Positions 9,161 to 17,790 of a stretch of 64,000 nucleotides of DNA are shown piece by piece. The DNA is taken from assembly GCF_001866005.1 (NCBI RefSeq), contig NZ_MLQR01000002.1, forward strand, positions 561 to 64,560. The letters are read 5' to 3'. Origin of the DNA: Anaerobacillus alkalilacustris. Its GTDB lineage: Bacteria > Bacillota > Bacilli > Bacillales > Anaerobacillaceae. A program made the translations under genes and the position numbers. Every line of letters begins with the position of its first letter. The stretch's first letter is position 1. The notes below the pieces were generated by a model. The model saw nothing but the letters and a program-made list of their open reading frames with translations. It did not search any database and was not told where the DNA came from.

Positions 9161-10231
9161 GTGGAAAGATTAACTAAACTTAGAGAAACACTAAAAAAAA
9201 ATGAAATTGAAGGAATATTAATTGCTAGTAATTACAACAGGCGTTACATAACTGGGTTTACTGGAACCGCTGGTGTAGCACTAATAACTGAAACAGAAGC
9301 TAAATTTATTACTGATTTTCGTTACGTGGAACAAGCATCAGAACAAGCTGTTGACTTTGAAATTGTACAGCACAAAGCTTTATTAGTTGATGAATTGGCA
9401 ACTCAAATTAAAAACATGGGGATCGAAAAGTTAGGTTTTGAAAAATGCCACGTTTCCTTTGCTCAGTACGAGGAGTATAAAGATTGGTTTGAAAATGTTA
9501 CATTAGTTCCTACTAGTGGAATTATTGAAAATTTACGCTTGATTAAAGATGAACAAGAGATTAAGATACTAAAAGAAGCAGCAAAAATTGCTGATGCAGC
9601 ATTTGATCATATAATTAAATACATAAAACCAGGTTTAACAGAGTTAGACGTATCAAATGAGTTAGAATTTTTTATGAGGAAACAAGGAGCAGAATCCTCC
9701 TCATTTGATATTATTGTAGCTTCAGGTCTAAGATCTGCATTACCACATGGAGTAGCAAGTTCTAAAGTGATACAAACAGGGGAGCTTGTAACTTTAGATT
9801 TTGGTGCATACTATAAGGGCTACTGTTCAGATATTACCCGTACAGTAGCAGTTGGAAAACCTTCGAGTGATTTAGAAAAAATATATTATACTGTTTTAGA
9901 AGCTCAGATAAAAGGAATGAAAGAAATAAAGGCTGGATTAACAGGAAAAGAAGCTGATGATATAATAAGGGACTTTATTTCACAAAAAGGTTATGGTGAA
10001 TATTTTGGGCACTCAACTGGACACGGTCTTGGTATGGAAGTTCATGAAGGACCAGGCCTTTCTAAGAAATCTGAAACAGTACTTCAACCAGGTATGGTTG
10101 TCACTGTAGAACCTGGCATCTATATTTCAGGGGTTGGTGGGACGCGTATTGAAGATGATACTGTAATAACTAAAGATGGTAATGATACATTAACATTTTC
10201 TACAAAGGAACTACTAATATTAGGCGATTAA
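9161..10231 (+). CDS. yqhT: Xaa-Pro aminopeptidase (M24B), YqhT
   Basis: This 356-residue enzyme is of the pita-bread M24B family, which removes an N-terminal residue before proline. The creatinase-like N-terminal domain (residues 1-125) precedes the catalytic domain. Its five metal ligands are visible: two Asp in TLDFGAYYKGYCSDITRT, His in GHSTGHGLGM, Glu in VTVEPGIY and Glu in GTRIEDD. The start is GTG, six bases after AAGGAGG; a nearby ATG is out of frame. It lies just before efp, as in B. subtilis, where aroQ separates yqhR from yqhT; aroQ is missing here. Cytosolic; role probably peptide recycling. Confidence 0.9.
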   Translation: MERLTKLRETLKKNEIEGILIASNYNRRYITGFTGTAGVALITETEAKFITDFRYVEQASEQAVDFEIVQHKALLVDELATQIKNMGIEKLGFEKCHVSFAQYEEYKDWFENVTLVPTSGIIENLRLIKDEQEIKILKEAAKIADAAFDHIIKYIKPGLTELDVSNELEFFMRKQGAESSSFDIIVASGLRSALPHGVASSKVIQTGELVTLDFGAYYKGYCSDITRTVAVGKPSSDLEKIYYTVLEAQIKGMKEIKAGLTGKEADDIIRDFISQKGYGEYFGHSTGHGLGMEVHEGPGLSKKSETVLQPGMVVTVEPGIYISGVGGTRIEDDTVITKDGNDTLTFSTKELLILGD

Positions 10232-10268
10232 TAAATTTGCATATAAGGATTAATTAGGAGGAAAATCA

Positions 10269-10826
10269 ATGATTTCAGTAAATGATTTTAAAACAGGATT
10301 AACGATTGAAGTAGATGGGGGGCTTTGGCAAGTAGTAGAGTTTCAGCATGTTAAACCAGGTAAGGGCGCTGCTTTCGTTCGTTCAAAGCTTCGTAACCTT
10401 CGAACAGGGGCTATTCAAGAAAAAACTTTCCGTGCTGGTGAAAAGGTTTCAAAAGCACATATTGAAAATCGTCGCATGGCGTATTTATATGCTAGTGGTG
10501 ATACACACACTTTTATGGATAATGAGTCATATGAGCAATTAGAATTATCGTCGGCTCAGCTTGAGTATGAATTGAAGTTCTTGAAAGAAAACATGGTAGT
10601 TCAAGTAATGACATTCCAAGGAGAAACTTTAGGGGTTGAATTACCAAATACAGTTGAATTAAAGGTAACTGAAACCGAGCCAGGAATAAAAGGTGATACT
10701 GCTTCAGGTGGTACAAAACCAGCTACTTTAGAAACTGGATTAACTGTACAAGTACCGTTTTTTATCAATGAAGGTGAAGTTCTTATTATTGATACACGTA
10801 ATGCAGCTTATATGTCAAGAGCCTAA
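10269..10826 (+). CDS. efp: Elongation factor P
   Basis: EF-P relieves ribosomes stalled on consecutive prolines. At 185 residues it has the standard three-domain length. The modifiable lysine K32 sits in the loop [10 protein letters not shown]; in Bacillus this lysine receives a 5-aminopentanol group. Domain I is KOW-like and the C-terminal end [21 protein letters not shown] is typical, shortened here only by quoting. AGGAGG precedes the ATG. The 37-base gap to yqhT suggests co-transcription, ending at the hairpin at 10877. Confidence 0.97.
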   Translation: MISVNDFKTGLTIEVDGGLWQVVEFQHVKPGKGAAFVRSKLRNLRTGAIQEKTFRAGEKVSKAHIENRRMAYLYASGDTHTFMDNESYEQLELSSAQLEYELKFLKENMVVQVMTFQGETLGVELPNTVELKVTETEPGIKGDTASGGTKPATLETGLTVQVPFFINEGEVLIIDTRNAAYMSRA

Positions 10827-10876
10827 ATCAAAGTTTGGTTTTTCACTATGAATTATTTCAATAAGTTATTAAGATT

Positions 10877-10914
10877 AAGCATCTATCTACATTTTGTAGA
10901 TAGATGCTTTTTTC
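10877..10914 (+). terminator. Terminator after efp
   Basis: AAGCATCTATCTAC (10877-10890) pairs perfectly with GTAGATAGATGCTT (10896-10909) around ATTTT, followed by a T run. Confidence 0.92.
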
Positions 10915-11002
10915 TGTTCTAAATTATTGTTTCAGACATAAGGTTGTACTACATGCTAAACAGTCTTATAAATATGTCTATTTATTCGAGGTGGAAATAA
11001 AT

Positions 11003-11284
11003 ATGAAAAATTGGATAACTACAATAGAAACTGCAGTTTTGGGGATGGTTATTTTAAGAATAATATCGGGCCTTATAGAAATAACTGCTGCATCTATTAT
11101 GTTGAAATTTAATTCGATTGATAAGGCATTAATGGTTAACGCCGCATTAGCAATAGTAGGACCAATAATATTAATATCTACAATGAGTATTGGACTGATT
11201 GGTATAGCTGACAAGCTATCTTATTCTAAATTACTTCTCATTGGTCTTGGGGTGTTATTAATTCTAATAGGAATACGTAGATAA
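11003..11284 (+). CDS. yqhV: YqhV family membrane protein
   Basis: A 93-residue protein with three hydrophobic segments (about residues 10-32, 44-66 and 72-90). It matches YqhV of B. subtilis in length and in its place between efp and spoIIIAA. The ATG at 11003 has GAGGTGG eight bases upstream; the longer open frame starting at 10904 would begin inside the efp terminator. YqhV has no firmly established function. The position just before the spoIIIA promoter may hint at sporulation, but nothing in the sequence shows it. Confidence 0.85.
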   Translation: MKNWITTIETAVLGMVILRIISGLIEITAASIMLKFNSIDKALMVNAALAIVGPIILISTMSIGLIGIADKLSYSKLLLIGLGVLLILIGIRR

Positions 11285-11304
11285 AATCTATTGTTATGAA
11301 AATA

Positions 11305-11333
11305 GTCATATTATGGTCAAGTATGCATACATT
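11305..11333 (+). promoter_or_regulatory. Sigma-E promoter of the spoIIIA operon
   Basis: GTCATATT (11305-11312) and CATACATT (11326-11333) are separated by 13 bases. Both elements agree closely with the sigma-E consensus. This fits mother-cell transcription of spoIIIA and gives a start point about 47 bases before the spoIIIAA start codon. Confidence 0.85.
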
Positions 11334-11386
11334 TTCAATAGTAAGGCTAGTACTACACAAACGACATTTGGAAGGTGGGTAAAAGA

Positions 11387-12313
11387 TTGAAGGAGATTTT
11401 AGCGGTTCTACCGGAGAAGATCAAGGAGTTAGTTGTTTCGCTACCTTTACCTACAAGAGAAAAAGTTGAGGAGATCCGTATTCGTGTCCACCGACCACTT
11501 GAAATTGTGATTGATGGGAAAGCGATCTTTCCTAAATATAATGCTTGTCCGTATCTTGTTGCTCCTAGTGACGCCATTCATTTATTAAACCAATTAAGCG
11601 ATTATTCTCTATATGCCTTAGAAGAAGAATTAAAACGAGGTTATATTACCATCCGGGGGGGGCACAGAGTTGGATTGGCAGGAAAGGTGATTACTGAAAA
11701 AGGACAAGTGAAGGCCATTCGGGATATAAGTTCTTTTAATATTAGAATTGCTAGACAAAAGCTTGGAGTGGCAGAACCTTTTGTTCAATATTTATATAGC
11801 AGTGAAGAATGGAATAACACTTTAATTATTGGTCCACCGCAAACAGGTAAAACAACATTGTTAAGAGACTTGGCAAGAATAATTAGTGAAGGTAAGGGGG
11901 TAATTCCATCTATGAAAATTGGTATAGTGGATGAGCGTTCAGAGATAGCTGGATCCGTTAAAGGAATACCCCAACACTCTCTTGGAAATCGAGTTGATGT
12001 GTTAGATGCTTGCCCTAAAGCTGAGGGAATGATGATGTTAATTCGATCAATGAGTCCTCAAGTGTTGGTAGTAGATGAAATTGGTAGACATGAAGATAGT
12101 GAAGCTATTATGGAAGCTATTCATTCAGGAGTGAAAATTATAACCACTGTACATGGGAGGACGTTAGAAGATGTTATTGACCGCCCATCATTAAAAACGT
12201 TAATGAATATGCACGTGTTTAAAAGAGTGATTGAATTATCTAGAAGCACTCAACCTGGGAGAATCAATCGGATACGAAATGAGTATGGAAAAGATGTGGT
12301 GAGGTTGCATTGA
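11387..12313 (+). CDS. spoIIIAA: Stage III sporulation protein AA (ATPase)
   Basis: SpoIIIAA is the secretion-type ATPase of the SpoIIIA-SpoIIQ channel that feeds the engulfed forespore. Walker A is GPPQTGKTT near residue 150 and Walker B VLVVDEIG near 228, followed by TTVHG. The start is TTG at 11387, eight bases after GGAAGGTGGG, giving 308 residues (B. subtilis has 307). A GTG at 11375 is within the ribosome-binding site. First gene of an eight-gene operon; its stop overlaps the spoIIIAB start by four bases. Confidence 0.95.
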   Translation: MKEILAVLPEKIKELVVSLPLPTREKVEEIRIRVHRPLEIVIDGKAIFPKYNACPYLVAPSDAIHLLNQLSDYSLYALEEELKRGYITIRGGHRVGLAGKVITEKGQVKAIRDISSFNIRIARQKLGVAEPFVQYLYSSEEWNNTLIIGPPQTGKTTLLRDLARIISEGKGVIPSMKIGIVDERSEIAGSVKGIPQHSLGNRVDVLDACPKAEGMMMLIRSMSPQVLVVDEIGRHEDSEAIMEAIHSGVKIITTVHGRTLEDVIDRPSLKTLMNMHVFKRVIELSRSTQPGRINRIRNEYGKDVVRLH

Positions 12314-12822
12314 AAATAATTGGAGCTATATTAATCATTGTTGCAACGACATGGGTTGGATTTGAATTTGCTAGAAGATTAAGTGACCGGCCAAGACAAT
12401 TAAGACAATTAAAAGTTGCCCTACAATCATTAGAATCAGAGATTATGTATGGGCTAACACCATTATCAGAAGCGAGTAAGCATATAGCTAAACAGTTGCC
12501 GAAACCTATTTCATACTTTTTTCAAAGTTTTGCTGAGAGATTAAATAAGGGTGAAGTTAGTGTTCATAAGGCATGGGAAGAAAGTTTAAATGATACGTGG
12601 CACATGACTGCTCTATGTAAAGGGGAATTAGAAGTAATGAGTCAATTTGGAGCAACATTAGGACAACACGATAGAGAACATCAGCAAAAACAAATTCGAT
12701 TAACATTAAGCCATTTAGAAAGGGAAGAAGGGGACGCAATTGAAGCGCAAAATCGTTATGAAAAAATGTTAAAAAGTCTTGGGTTTTTGACTGGACTATT
12801 AATTGTCATATTAATGATGTAG
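12310..12822 (+). CDS. spoIIIAB: Stage III sporulation protein AB
   Basis: SpoIIIAB is an inner-membrane component of the SpoIIIA channel, related to GspF-type platform proteins. It has 170 residues, with hydrophobic segments at both ends (about 3-20 and 155-170) and a helical middle region. The TTG start overlaps the spoIIIAA stop as TTGA, with GGTGAGG five bases upstream, suggesting coupled translation. Confidence 0.93.
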   Translation: MKIIGAILIIVATTWVGFEFARRLSDRPRQLRQLKVALQSLESEIMYGLTPLSEASKHIAKQLPKPISYFFQSFAERLNKGEVSVHKAWEESLNDTWHMTALCKGELEVMSQFGATLGQHDREHQQKQIRLTLSHLEREEGDAIEAQNRYEKMLKSLGFLTGLLIVILMM

Positions 12823-12846
12823 GGGTACAGCTAAGGAGGAGATTAC

Positions 12847-13050
12847 ATGGGCTATGATGTTAATACAATATTTCAAATCGCAGGTATCGGTATTGTTGTG
12901 GCAATGATCCATACAGTATTGAAACAGATGGGAAAGGAAGACTGGGCTCATTGGGTGACATTAATAGGGTTTGTTGTCGTCCTTTATATGGTTGCAACAA
13001 TTGTTGATAATTTATTTCAAAAAATAAAAGGAGTATTCCTGTTTCAATAG
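12847..13050 (+). CDS. spoIIIAC: Stage III sporulation protein AC
   Basis: A 67-residue protein with two membrane segments (about residues 6-25 and 38-58). Length, position and the GYDVNTIFQIAGIGIVVA opening match SpoIIIAC, a small membrane subunit of the channel. The ATG follows AAGGAGGAG at good spacing. Confidence 0.94.
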   Translation: MGYDVNTIFQIAGIGIVVAMIHTVLKQMGKEDWAHWVTLIGFVVVLYMVATIVDNLFQKIKGVFLFQ

Positions 13051-13064
13051 GGAGGTGTTTTGCC

Positions 13065-13454
13065 ATTGAGATTATTCAAATAGTTGGGTTAGGATTAATT
13101 ACAACATTTTTAGCTTTGGTAGTAAAGGAACAAAAACCAATTTTTGCATTCCTATTAACGGTATTTGTAGGGATCTTAATCTTTATTTTTCTTATAGACC
13201 AAATATATCTAATTGTTTCAATGCTTCAAAAAATCGCCATTAACGCTAATATAAATATGGTTTATGTACAAACAATTTTAAAAATCATTGGCATCGCCTA
13301 CATTGCAGAGTTTGGGGCACAAATTGCAAAAGATGCTGGTCAAGGGGCTATAGCTTCGAAAATTGAATTGGCAGGAAAAGTATTTATATTAGTAATGGCT
13401 ATTCCTATCATTACAGCAATTATAGAAACTGTGATTGGTTTATTACCGTACTAA
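13065..13454 (+). CDS. spoIIIAD: Stage III sporulation protein AD, apparent AUU start
   Basis: The conserved SpoIIIAD sequence begins EIIQIVGLGLITTFLALVVK and includes NANINMVYVQTILKIIGIAY and KDAGQGAIASKIELAGK. Homology therefore extends at least 16 codons upstream of the first ordinary in-frame start, TTG at 13116. Between the GGGAGGTG at 13050-13057 and the conserved part there is no in-frame ATG, GTG or TTG. The ATT at 13065 stands at proper spacing (seven bases) and gives 129 residues, near the 133 of B. subtilis. AUU starts are known (infC) but rare. A sequencing error is an alternative. The protein has four membrane segments. Confidence 0.8.
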   Translation: MEIIQIVGLGLITTFLALVVKEQKPIFAFLLTVFVGILIFIFLIDQIYLIVSMLQKIAINANINMVYVQTILKIIGIAYIAEFGAQIAKDAGQGAIASKIELAGKVFILVMAIPIITAIIETVIGLLPY

Positions 13455-13474
13455 GGTGGATAGGGGTTTTAAAC

Positions 13475-14638
13475 ATGAAAAAAATATTTGCACTACTAAT
13501 TTTTACTTTCCTTCTTGTACCTACTGTAGCAATGGCTGAACCACCACCAAAAGAAAATCTAGTCGAACAACAGCTTTCTCAATTAGGAATCGAAGAAATT
13601 AGAGAGTATTGGGAAGAAATTGTAAATGAATATGGCGGTTTCCTTCCGGAAAATCAAAAAGGTTCATTTATGGAATTTGTTCGCGGTGAAAAAGAGTTTT
13701 CTCTAAAAGAGTGGTTATTTGGTTTTGTCCGATATTTTTTTCACGAAATAATTGTGAATGGGAAATTACTAGGAACTTTAATTCTATTAACAGTTTTTAG
13801 TATGATTCTTCAAACGCTACAAACTGCTTTTGAAAAGAATACAGTAAGTAAAGTCGCGAATGCTATTGTCTATATGGTATTAATGATTATTGCCATAAAT
13901 AGCTTTTATGTTGCCATTACTTATGCTCAGACGGCGATTTCTTCGATGATAAATTTTATGATAGCCCTACTTCCTTTGCTTTTAGCCTTACTCGCTTCGA
14001 TTGGTAGTATTACATCAGTTGCTTTATTTCATCCTTTAATTATTTTCCTAGTTAATACAAGTGGTCTGTTAATTCAACACTTTGTTTTACCTTTACTTTT
14101 TTTGTCAGCGTTATTGAGCCTAGTTAGTACTTTGACTGATCATTATAAGGTAACGAAGCTTGCAAATTTACTTCGAAACATTAGTGTAGGGACACTTGGA
14201 ATATTTCTTACAATATTTTTAGGTGTTATTTCCGTACAAGGGGCAGTCACGGCAGTAGCTGATGGTATAACGATACGAACAGCAAAGTTTGTTACAGGTA
14301 ATTTCGTACCAGTGGTAGGAAGAGTATTTACTGATGCTGCAGATACGGTCATGGGGGCATCAATTCTCTTAAAAAATACGATTGGAGTAGTAGGACTGGC
14401 TATTCTTTTATTAATCAGTGCTTTTCCGGCAATTAAAGTGTTAACATTAGCCCTTATTTTTAATCTAGCCGCAGCAGTCTTGCAACCGCTAGGAGGTGGA
14501 GCGATCATTAATAGTCTTTCAATTATTGGTAAAGCTGTTATTTTTATTTTCGCTGCACTAGCAACAGTTTGTTTGATGTTTTTCCTAGCAATAACCATAA
14601 TGGTCGCTGCGGGGAATTTATCATTAATGATGCGATAG
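13475..14638 (+). CDS. spoIIIAE: Stage III sporulation protein AE
   Basis: SpoIIIAE is the large polytopic membrane subunit of the channel. The 387-residue protein has a signal-like N-terminus (residues 2-21, ending near AMAEPPP), an extracytoplasmic region to about 90, then about seven membrane segments. GNFVPVVGRVFTDAADTVMGAS near 275 is a conserved family stretch. The ATG is preceded by GGTGGATAGGGG. It continues the spoIIIA operon with short gaps on both sides. Confidence 0.95.
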   Translation: MKKIFALLIFTFLLVPTVAMAEPPPKENLVEQQLSQLGIEEIREYWEEIVNEYGGFLPENQKGSFMEFVRGEKEFSLKEWLFGFVRYFFHEIIVNGKLLGTLILLTVFSMILQTLQTAFEKNTVSKVANAIVYMVLMIIAINSFYVAITYAQTAISSMINFMIALLPLLLALLASIGSITSVALFHPLIIFLVNTSGLLIQHFVLPLLFLSALLSLVSTLTDHYKVTKLANLLRNISVGTLGIFLTIFLGVISVQGAVTAVADGITIRTAKFVTGNFVPVVGRVFTDAADTVMGASILLKNTIGVVGLAILLLISAFPAIKVLTLALIFNLAAAVLQPLGGGAIINSLSIIGKAVIFIFAALATVCLMFFLAITIMVAAGNLSLMMR

Positions 14639-14694
14639 TAACTTCAAAACAAAATCATACTACGTATTATGTCTACATAAAAAGGAGGGAGCCG

Positions 14695-15330
14695 ATGCAA
14701 TTTTTAACAGAATGGATTAGTAATATTATCTTATTAATACTTTTAGCAACGATTTTAGAACTCCTCCTACCCAATTCAAGTTTACAACGTTATGTAAAGA
14801 TGGTTGTTGGACTTTTGTTATTAGTAATCATTTTAAATCCCCTTTTCACAATTTTCACAAGAGAAGCTGATAGCTGGGTTTCTTCAATAGGGATTTCAAA
14901 TCAATTTAATGAAAAAAATTTAGAAATTTCAATTGAAAATAAGAAAAAAGAAATAGAATCGGCACAACTTGCATATATTTCAGAACAGGTGGCTGTCCAA
15001 TTAAAGAGACAAGTAGAAGAGGAGATGATTGACAAGTTTGAAAAAGAAATAAAGTCAGTAAGCGTTAACTTAACTAATTTTTTGGATGAAGAAGATTACT
15101 TAAATAGTGTTGCAGAAGTTCTTGTGGAGCTTAAAGCCGTAAACAGTGATCAAATCTTGGGGGAAAAGGGCAGTATTGATGTTGTTTCACTAGTGACGAT
15201 TGATACGTCAAAACAATTAGTAACTTCTGAAAAAGGTGAAACAAACAAGCAAGAAATCATAAATTATTTAGGTACTAAATGGCCAATACCGCTTGAAAAA
15301 ATTGAGGTTGTTATGGAAGGAGGGAGTTGA
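14695..15330 (+). CDS. spoIIIAF: Stage III sporulation protein AF
   Basis: SpoIIIAF has two N-terminal membrane segments (about residues 8-24 and 32-52) and a soluble ring-building domain after that. The ATG at 14695 follows AAAGGAGGGAG and gives 211 residues (B. subtilis 206); the longer open frame from 14569 overlaps spoIIIAE. Its domain resembles the ring-building motif of type III secretion systems. Confidence 0.94.
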   Translation: MQFLTEWISNIILLILLATILELLLPNSSLQRYVKMVVGLLLLVIILNPLFTIFTREADSWVSSIGISNQFNEKNLEISIENKKKEIESAQLAYISEQVAVQLKRQVEEEMIDKFEKEIKSVSVNLTNFLDEEDYLNSVAEVLVELKAVNSDQILGEKGSIDVVSLVTIDTSKQLVTSEKGETNKQEIINYLGTKWPIPLEKIEVVMEGGS

Positions 15331-15335
15331 AATAA

Positions 15336-16007
15336 ATGACAGACAAAAACGATAACAAGGAGTCATGGCTAAGTAAGATAATTCCCACTAACAAAGATGA
15401 TAAGAAAAAACGAAGCAGTCCAATTCAATATGTAGCCATCCTTCTGTGTGTTGGTCTGGCTTTAATGATTTTTAGTAACTTTACAAAGACTAGTAACATC
15501 CAAGAAAGTATGCCAGTATTTAATGAACAATCAAATAAAATAAGTGATGATGTTGCTGTATTTTCTAATAAGAATTCTAGTGATGAACCACTCACGATGC
15601 AAGACTATGAATCTACTTATGAGAAACAACTTCGCGAGGCATTAGAACAGGTTGTTGGCATTTCAGATGTTACAGTTATGATTAACCTAGCAGAAACTGA
15701 AAACAAAGTTTTTGAAAGAAACACAAGCACTAAACAACAACATACAGATGAGACTGATCGTGAAGGTGGAAAAAGAAAAGTCGAGGATATTACAAAAGAT
15801 GATGAAGTAGTCATTATTCGAAGTGGTGATAGGGAAGAACCGCTTGTAGCTAAAACAGAAAAACCAACAATTAGAGGTGTATTAGTTGTAGCTAGAGGTG
15901 TTGAAAATATTCAAGTGAAGACCTGGGTAGTAGAAGCAGTGAGTAGAGTGCTAGACGTACCTTCTCATCGTGTTTCTGTATTACCTAAGAAATCTAAGGG
16001 GGAATAA
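15336..16007 (+). CDS. spoIIIAG: Stage III sporulation protein AG
   Basis: SpoIIIAG forms the large mother-cell-side ring of the channel. The 223-residue protein has one membrane segment (about residues 31-48, YVAILLCVGLALMIFSNF) and an exterior domain. GIRGVLVVA-like TIRGVLVVARGVENIQVK near 185 is the conserved ring-building stretch. The ATG is five bases from the spoIIIAF stop, with GGAGGGAG overlapping that gene's end. Confidence 0.94.
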   Translation: MTDKNDNKESWLSKIIPTNKDDKKKRSSPIQYVAILLCVGLALMIFSNFTKTSNIQESMPVFNEQSNKISDDVAVFSNKNSSDEPLTMQDYESTYEKQLREALEQVVGISDVTVMINLAETENKVFERNTSTKQQHTDETDREGGKRKVEDITKDDEVVIIRSGDREEPLVAKTEKPTIRGVLVVARGVENIQVKTWVVEAVSRVLDVPSHRVSVLPKKSKGE

Positions 16008-16011
16008 AATA

Positions 16012-16593
16012 ATGGTATTAAAAAGACAAACAGTTTGGTTATTAACAATGTTAAGTTTAATTATTGTATTATCGGTGTATTATATTACGGCACCACCTCA
16101 AAATGAGCAATTAGCTTATTTGGGTGAGAATGGTGAGGTTGTTGAAGAGAGTGAGACAGATTCTTCTTTTGTAGAATTCGAAGAAGTAACAGAAACAACG
16201 ATGGATGGTCTATTTGATGAGGAAATTCTGACTGGCTTTACAAATGATGAAGCATTTAATTCAATTCGCTTAGAAAGACAAATGTTGAGAGATCGATTAA
16301 GTGAAGATTATACGGCTGTCATTGCATCATCTGATGCTTCGGCAGATCTTCAAAGTCAAGCGTGGGATAATATAGAAAGCTTACGAGTGTTAGCACAAAA
16401 AGAAGAAATGCTAGAAACGCTAATTAAAACTAAAGGTTATGAAGATGTATTAGTGATTGCAGAAGACAATGAAGTGAAAATTATTGTGAAGGCTGACGAG
16501 TTGTCGAGTGAAGAAGGTATAAAAATTATGCACATGGCAAAAGAGCAATTAAACATTAAGGATGTAGCTGTAGCATTTCAGCCAAATAACTAA
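16012..16593 (+). CDS. spoIIIAH: Stage III sporulation protein AH
   Basis: SpoIIIAH binds SpoIIQ across the intermembrane space and completes the channel. The 193-residue protein (B. subtilis 218) has one N-terminal membrane anchor (about residues 8-26), an acidic linker, and the ring-building domain with DVLVIAEDNEVKIIVKADEL near 145. The ATG at 16012 follows AAGGGGGAA; an earlier in-frame codon at 15970 lies inside spoIIIAG. The linker is shorter than in B. subtilis. Confidence 0.93.
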   Translation: MVLKRQTVWLLTMLSLIIVLSVYYITAPPQNEQLAYLGENGEVVEESETDSSFVEFEEVTETTMDGLFDEEILTGFTNDEAFNSIRLERQMLRDRLSEDYTAVIASSDASADLQSQAWDNIESLRVLAQKEEMLETLIKTKGYEDVLVIAEDNEVKIIVKADELSSEEGIKIMHMAKEQLNIKDVAVAFQPNN

Positions 16594-16638
16594 TAAATAA
16601 AAGGATTGATCTACAGTAGATCAATCCTTTTATTTATT
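16594..16638. terminator. Terminator of the spoIIIA operon
   Basis: AAATAAAAGGATTGATCTAC pairs with the mirror sequence ending CCTTTTATTT; the stem is perfect over about 20 bp with an AG loop region and flanking A/T runs on both strands. Confidence 0.9.
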
Positions 16639-16916
16639 TGAGTTAAATGTGCAGTATCAGCTTGCCCTTAACTTTATGATGAACGAATTAAATTTAAATG
16701 ATAATATAGAATAATTTTGTAAAAACTATATGAAAAGGATGCATTTCTATTTTTTTAATGATATAATACGACCTTGTTATAGAAAGGCAAATTAATGCTT
16801 TTTAAATGGTATAGCCTACATATGTTTAATACTTTTGAGGATAAAATAATAAAACCTATGGCTCCGCTTTGGGTTAGAGGAAAGAGCAAAATTATTTAAA
16901 TAAGGGAGAGATCATT
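16639..16916. other. Intergenic region, nothing firm
   Basis: AT-rich spacer. A TATAAT occurs near 16764 but no acceptable -35 accompanies it. No RNA structure is obvious. Confidence 0.4.
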
Positions 16917-17258
16917 ATGCAGTGGACTGATTTAACAGAAGGAGCAAAGGCGGTTTTAGAACAAACGCGAAATATGAAAAATGATCAAATTCAAATTGTA
17001 GAATTTGAAGTAGGTTTTGAACAAGAGATTGAAACATCAGATAATGAAGCTTATCGTGTTTCAATTAAAGAAGAAGATTATCAGTCACTCAAGAGGTATA
17101 CAAAGGAAAATGAGTATGGTGATAAATTCCACATGGCACGTAATAAAAATATTGTTAAGATTATATTGTTAGAAAATGGCAAAATCCCTGATAATCTTTC
17201 AGAATTTCCTGTCTTTAAACAATATAAAAATGATAATAATATCGTAGTTGAAGAATAA
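16917..17258 (+). CDS. Unrecognised 113-residue protein
   Basis: Not recognised. The ATG follows AAGGGAGAG at good spacing, and codon use is like its neighbours, so it is probably real. The product is soluble and charged (many E, D, K and N), with no membrane segment, signal peptide or cysteine. It may hold a small alpha/beta domain, with QIQIVEFEVGFEQEI, YRVSIKEEDYQSL and NIVKIILLENGKIP as strand-rich pieces. It stands between spoIIIAH and accB, where B. subtilis has no gene as far as I know. A poor hairpin with a T run follows at 17265. Confidence 0.6.
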   Translation: MQWTDLTEGAKAVLEQTRNMKNDQIQIVEFEVGFEQEIETSDNEAYRVSIKEEDYQSLKRYTKENEYGDKFHMARNKNIVKIILLENGKIPDNLSEFPVFKQYKNDNNIVVEE

Positions 17259-17790
17259 TATTTGTAAAGTTGGTGGCTCAAATTAAAAAGGGTCACCTTT
17301 TTTTTTTGAAGGGGAATAAAATTCTCTAATATTAATTTGTAAAAAGGTTGAGTAATACGTAATAAATTAGCGCACTAATAGCTGTGCTTAGTAAATTTTT
17401 TATTTAGTATTTTTGAAAAAAAACTTTTAAATTAGGAAATTTTAATGTAGCATTAAATTAGTACTTAGTCATAAGACAAAGGCAGAAGATTTTTCTTATA
17501 ATATTCAGAAAAACTAAGGCTTTGCAGTTAAGGATAAATGAAAAACAAGTTTTTCTAAAATGATTAAGAAACTTCATTTTTTAGAGTTGGAAAGTGTCTA
17601 GCTTCAGTTCCTACCGCTCTAGGTTACTTCGCCACATTACATAAAGCAAAAGAGTAGGCTTCTTGAAAAGTAGGGGGGGTCTGGTGCTTGTCGCGGGATC
17701 AAGGCACTTGCGCTTTTCTAACTAACCTTGATTTGAGTATAAAACAATGCTAAAAAAGAAATGATGGAAAATAATGAGGAGTGAATAATC
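17259..17790. other. Intergenic region with weak terminator and repeat A copy
   Basis: A possible weak terminator (GGTGGCTC... GGGTCACC then ten T) lies at 17271-17308. The rest is AT-rich apart from a degenerate repeat A copy at 17584-17720. No other gene is visible. Confidence 0.5.
17584..17720. repeat. Dispersed intergenic repeat A, copy 1 (degenerate)
   Basis: It starts with GTTGGAAAGTGTCTAGCTTC and ends with CAAGGCACTTGCGCTTTTCT. These are the same edge motifs as the copies at 28451, 37343 and 49411, but the middle is diverged. It is locally more GC-rich than its surroundings and lies just upstream of accB. Confidence 0.65.
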
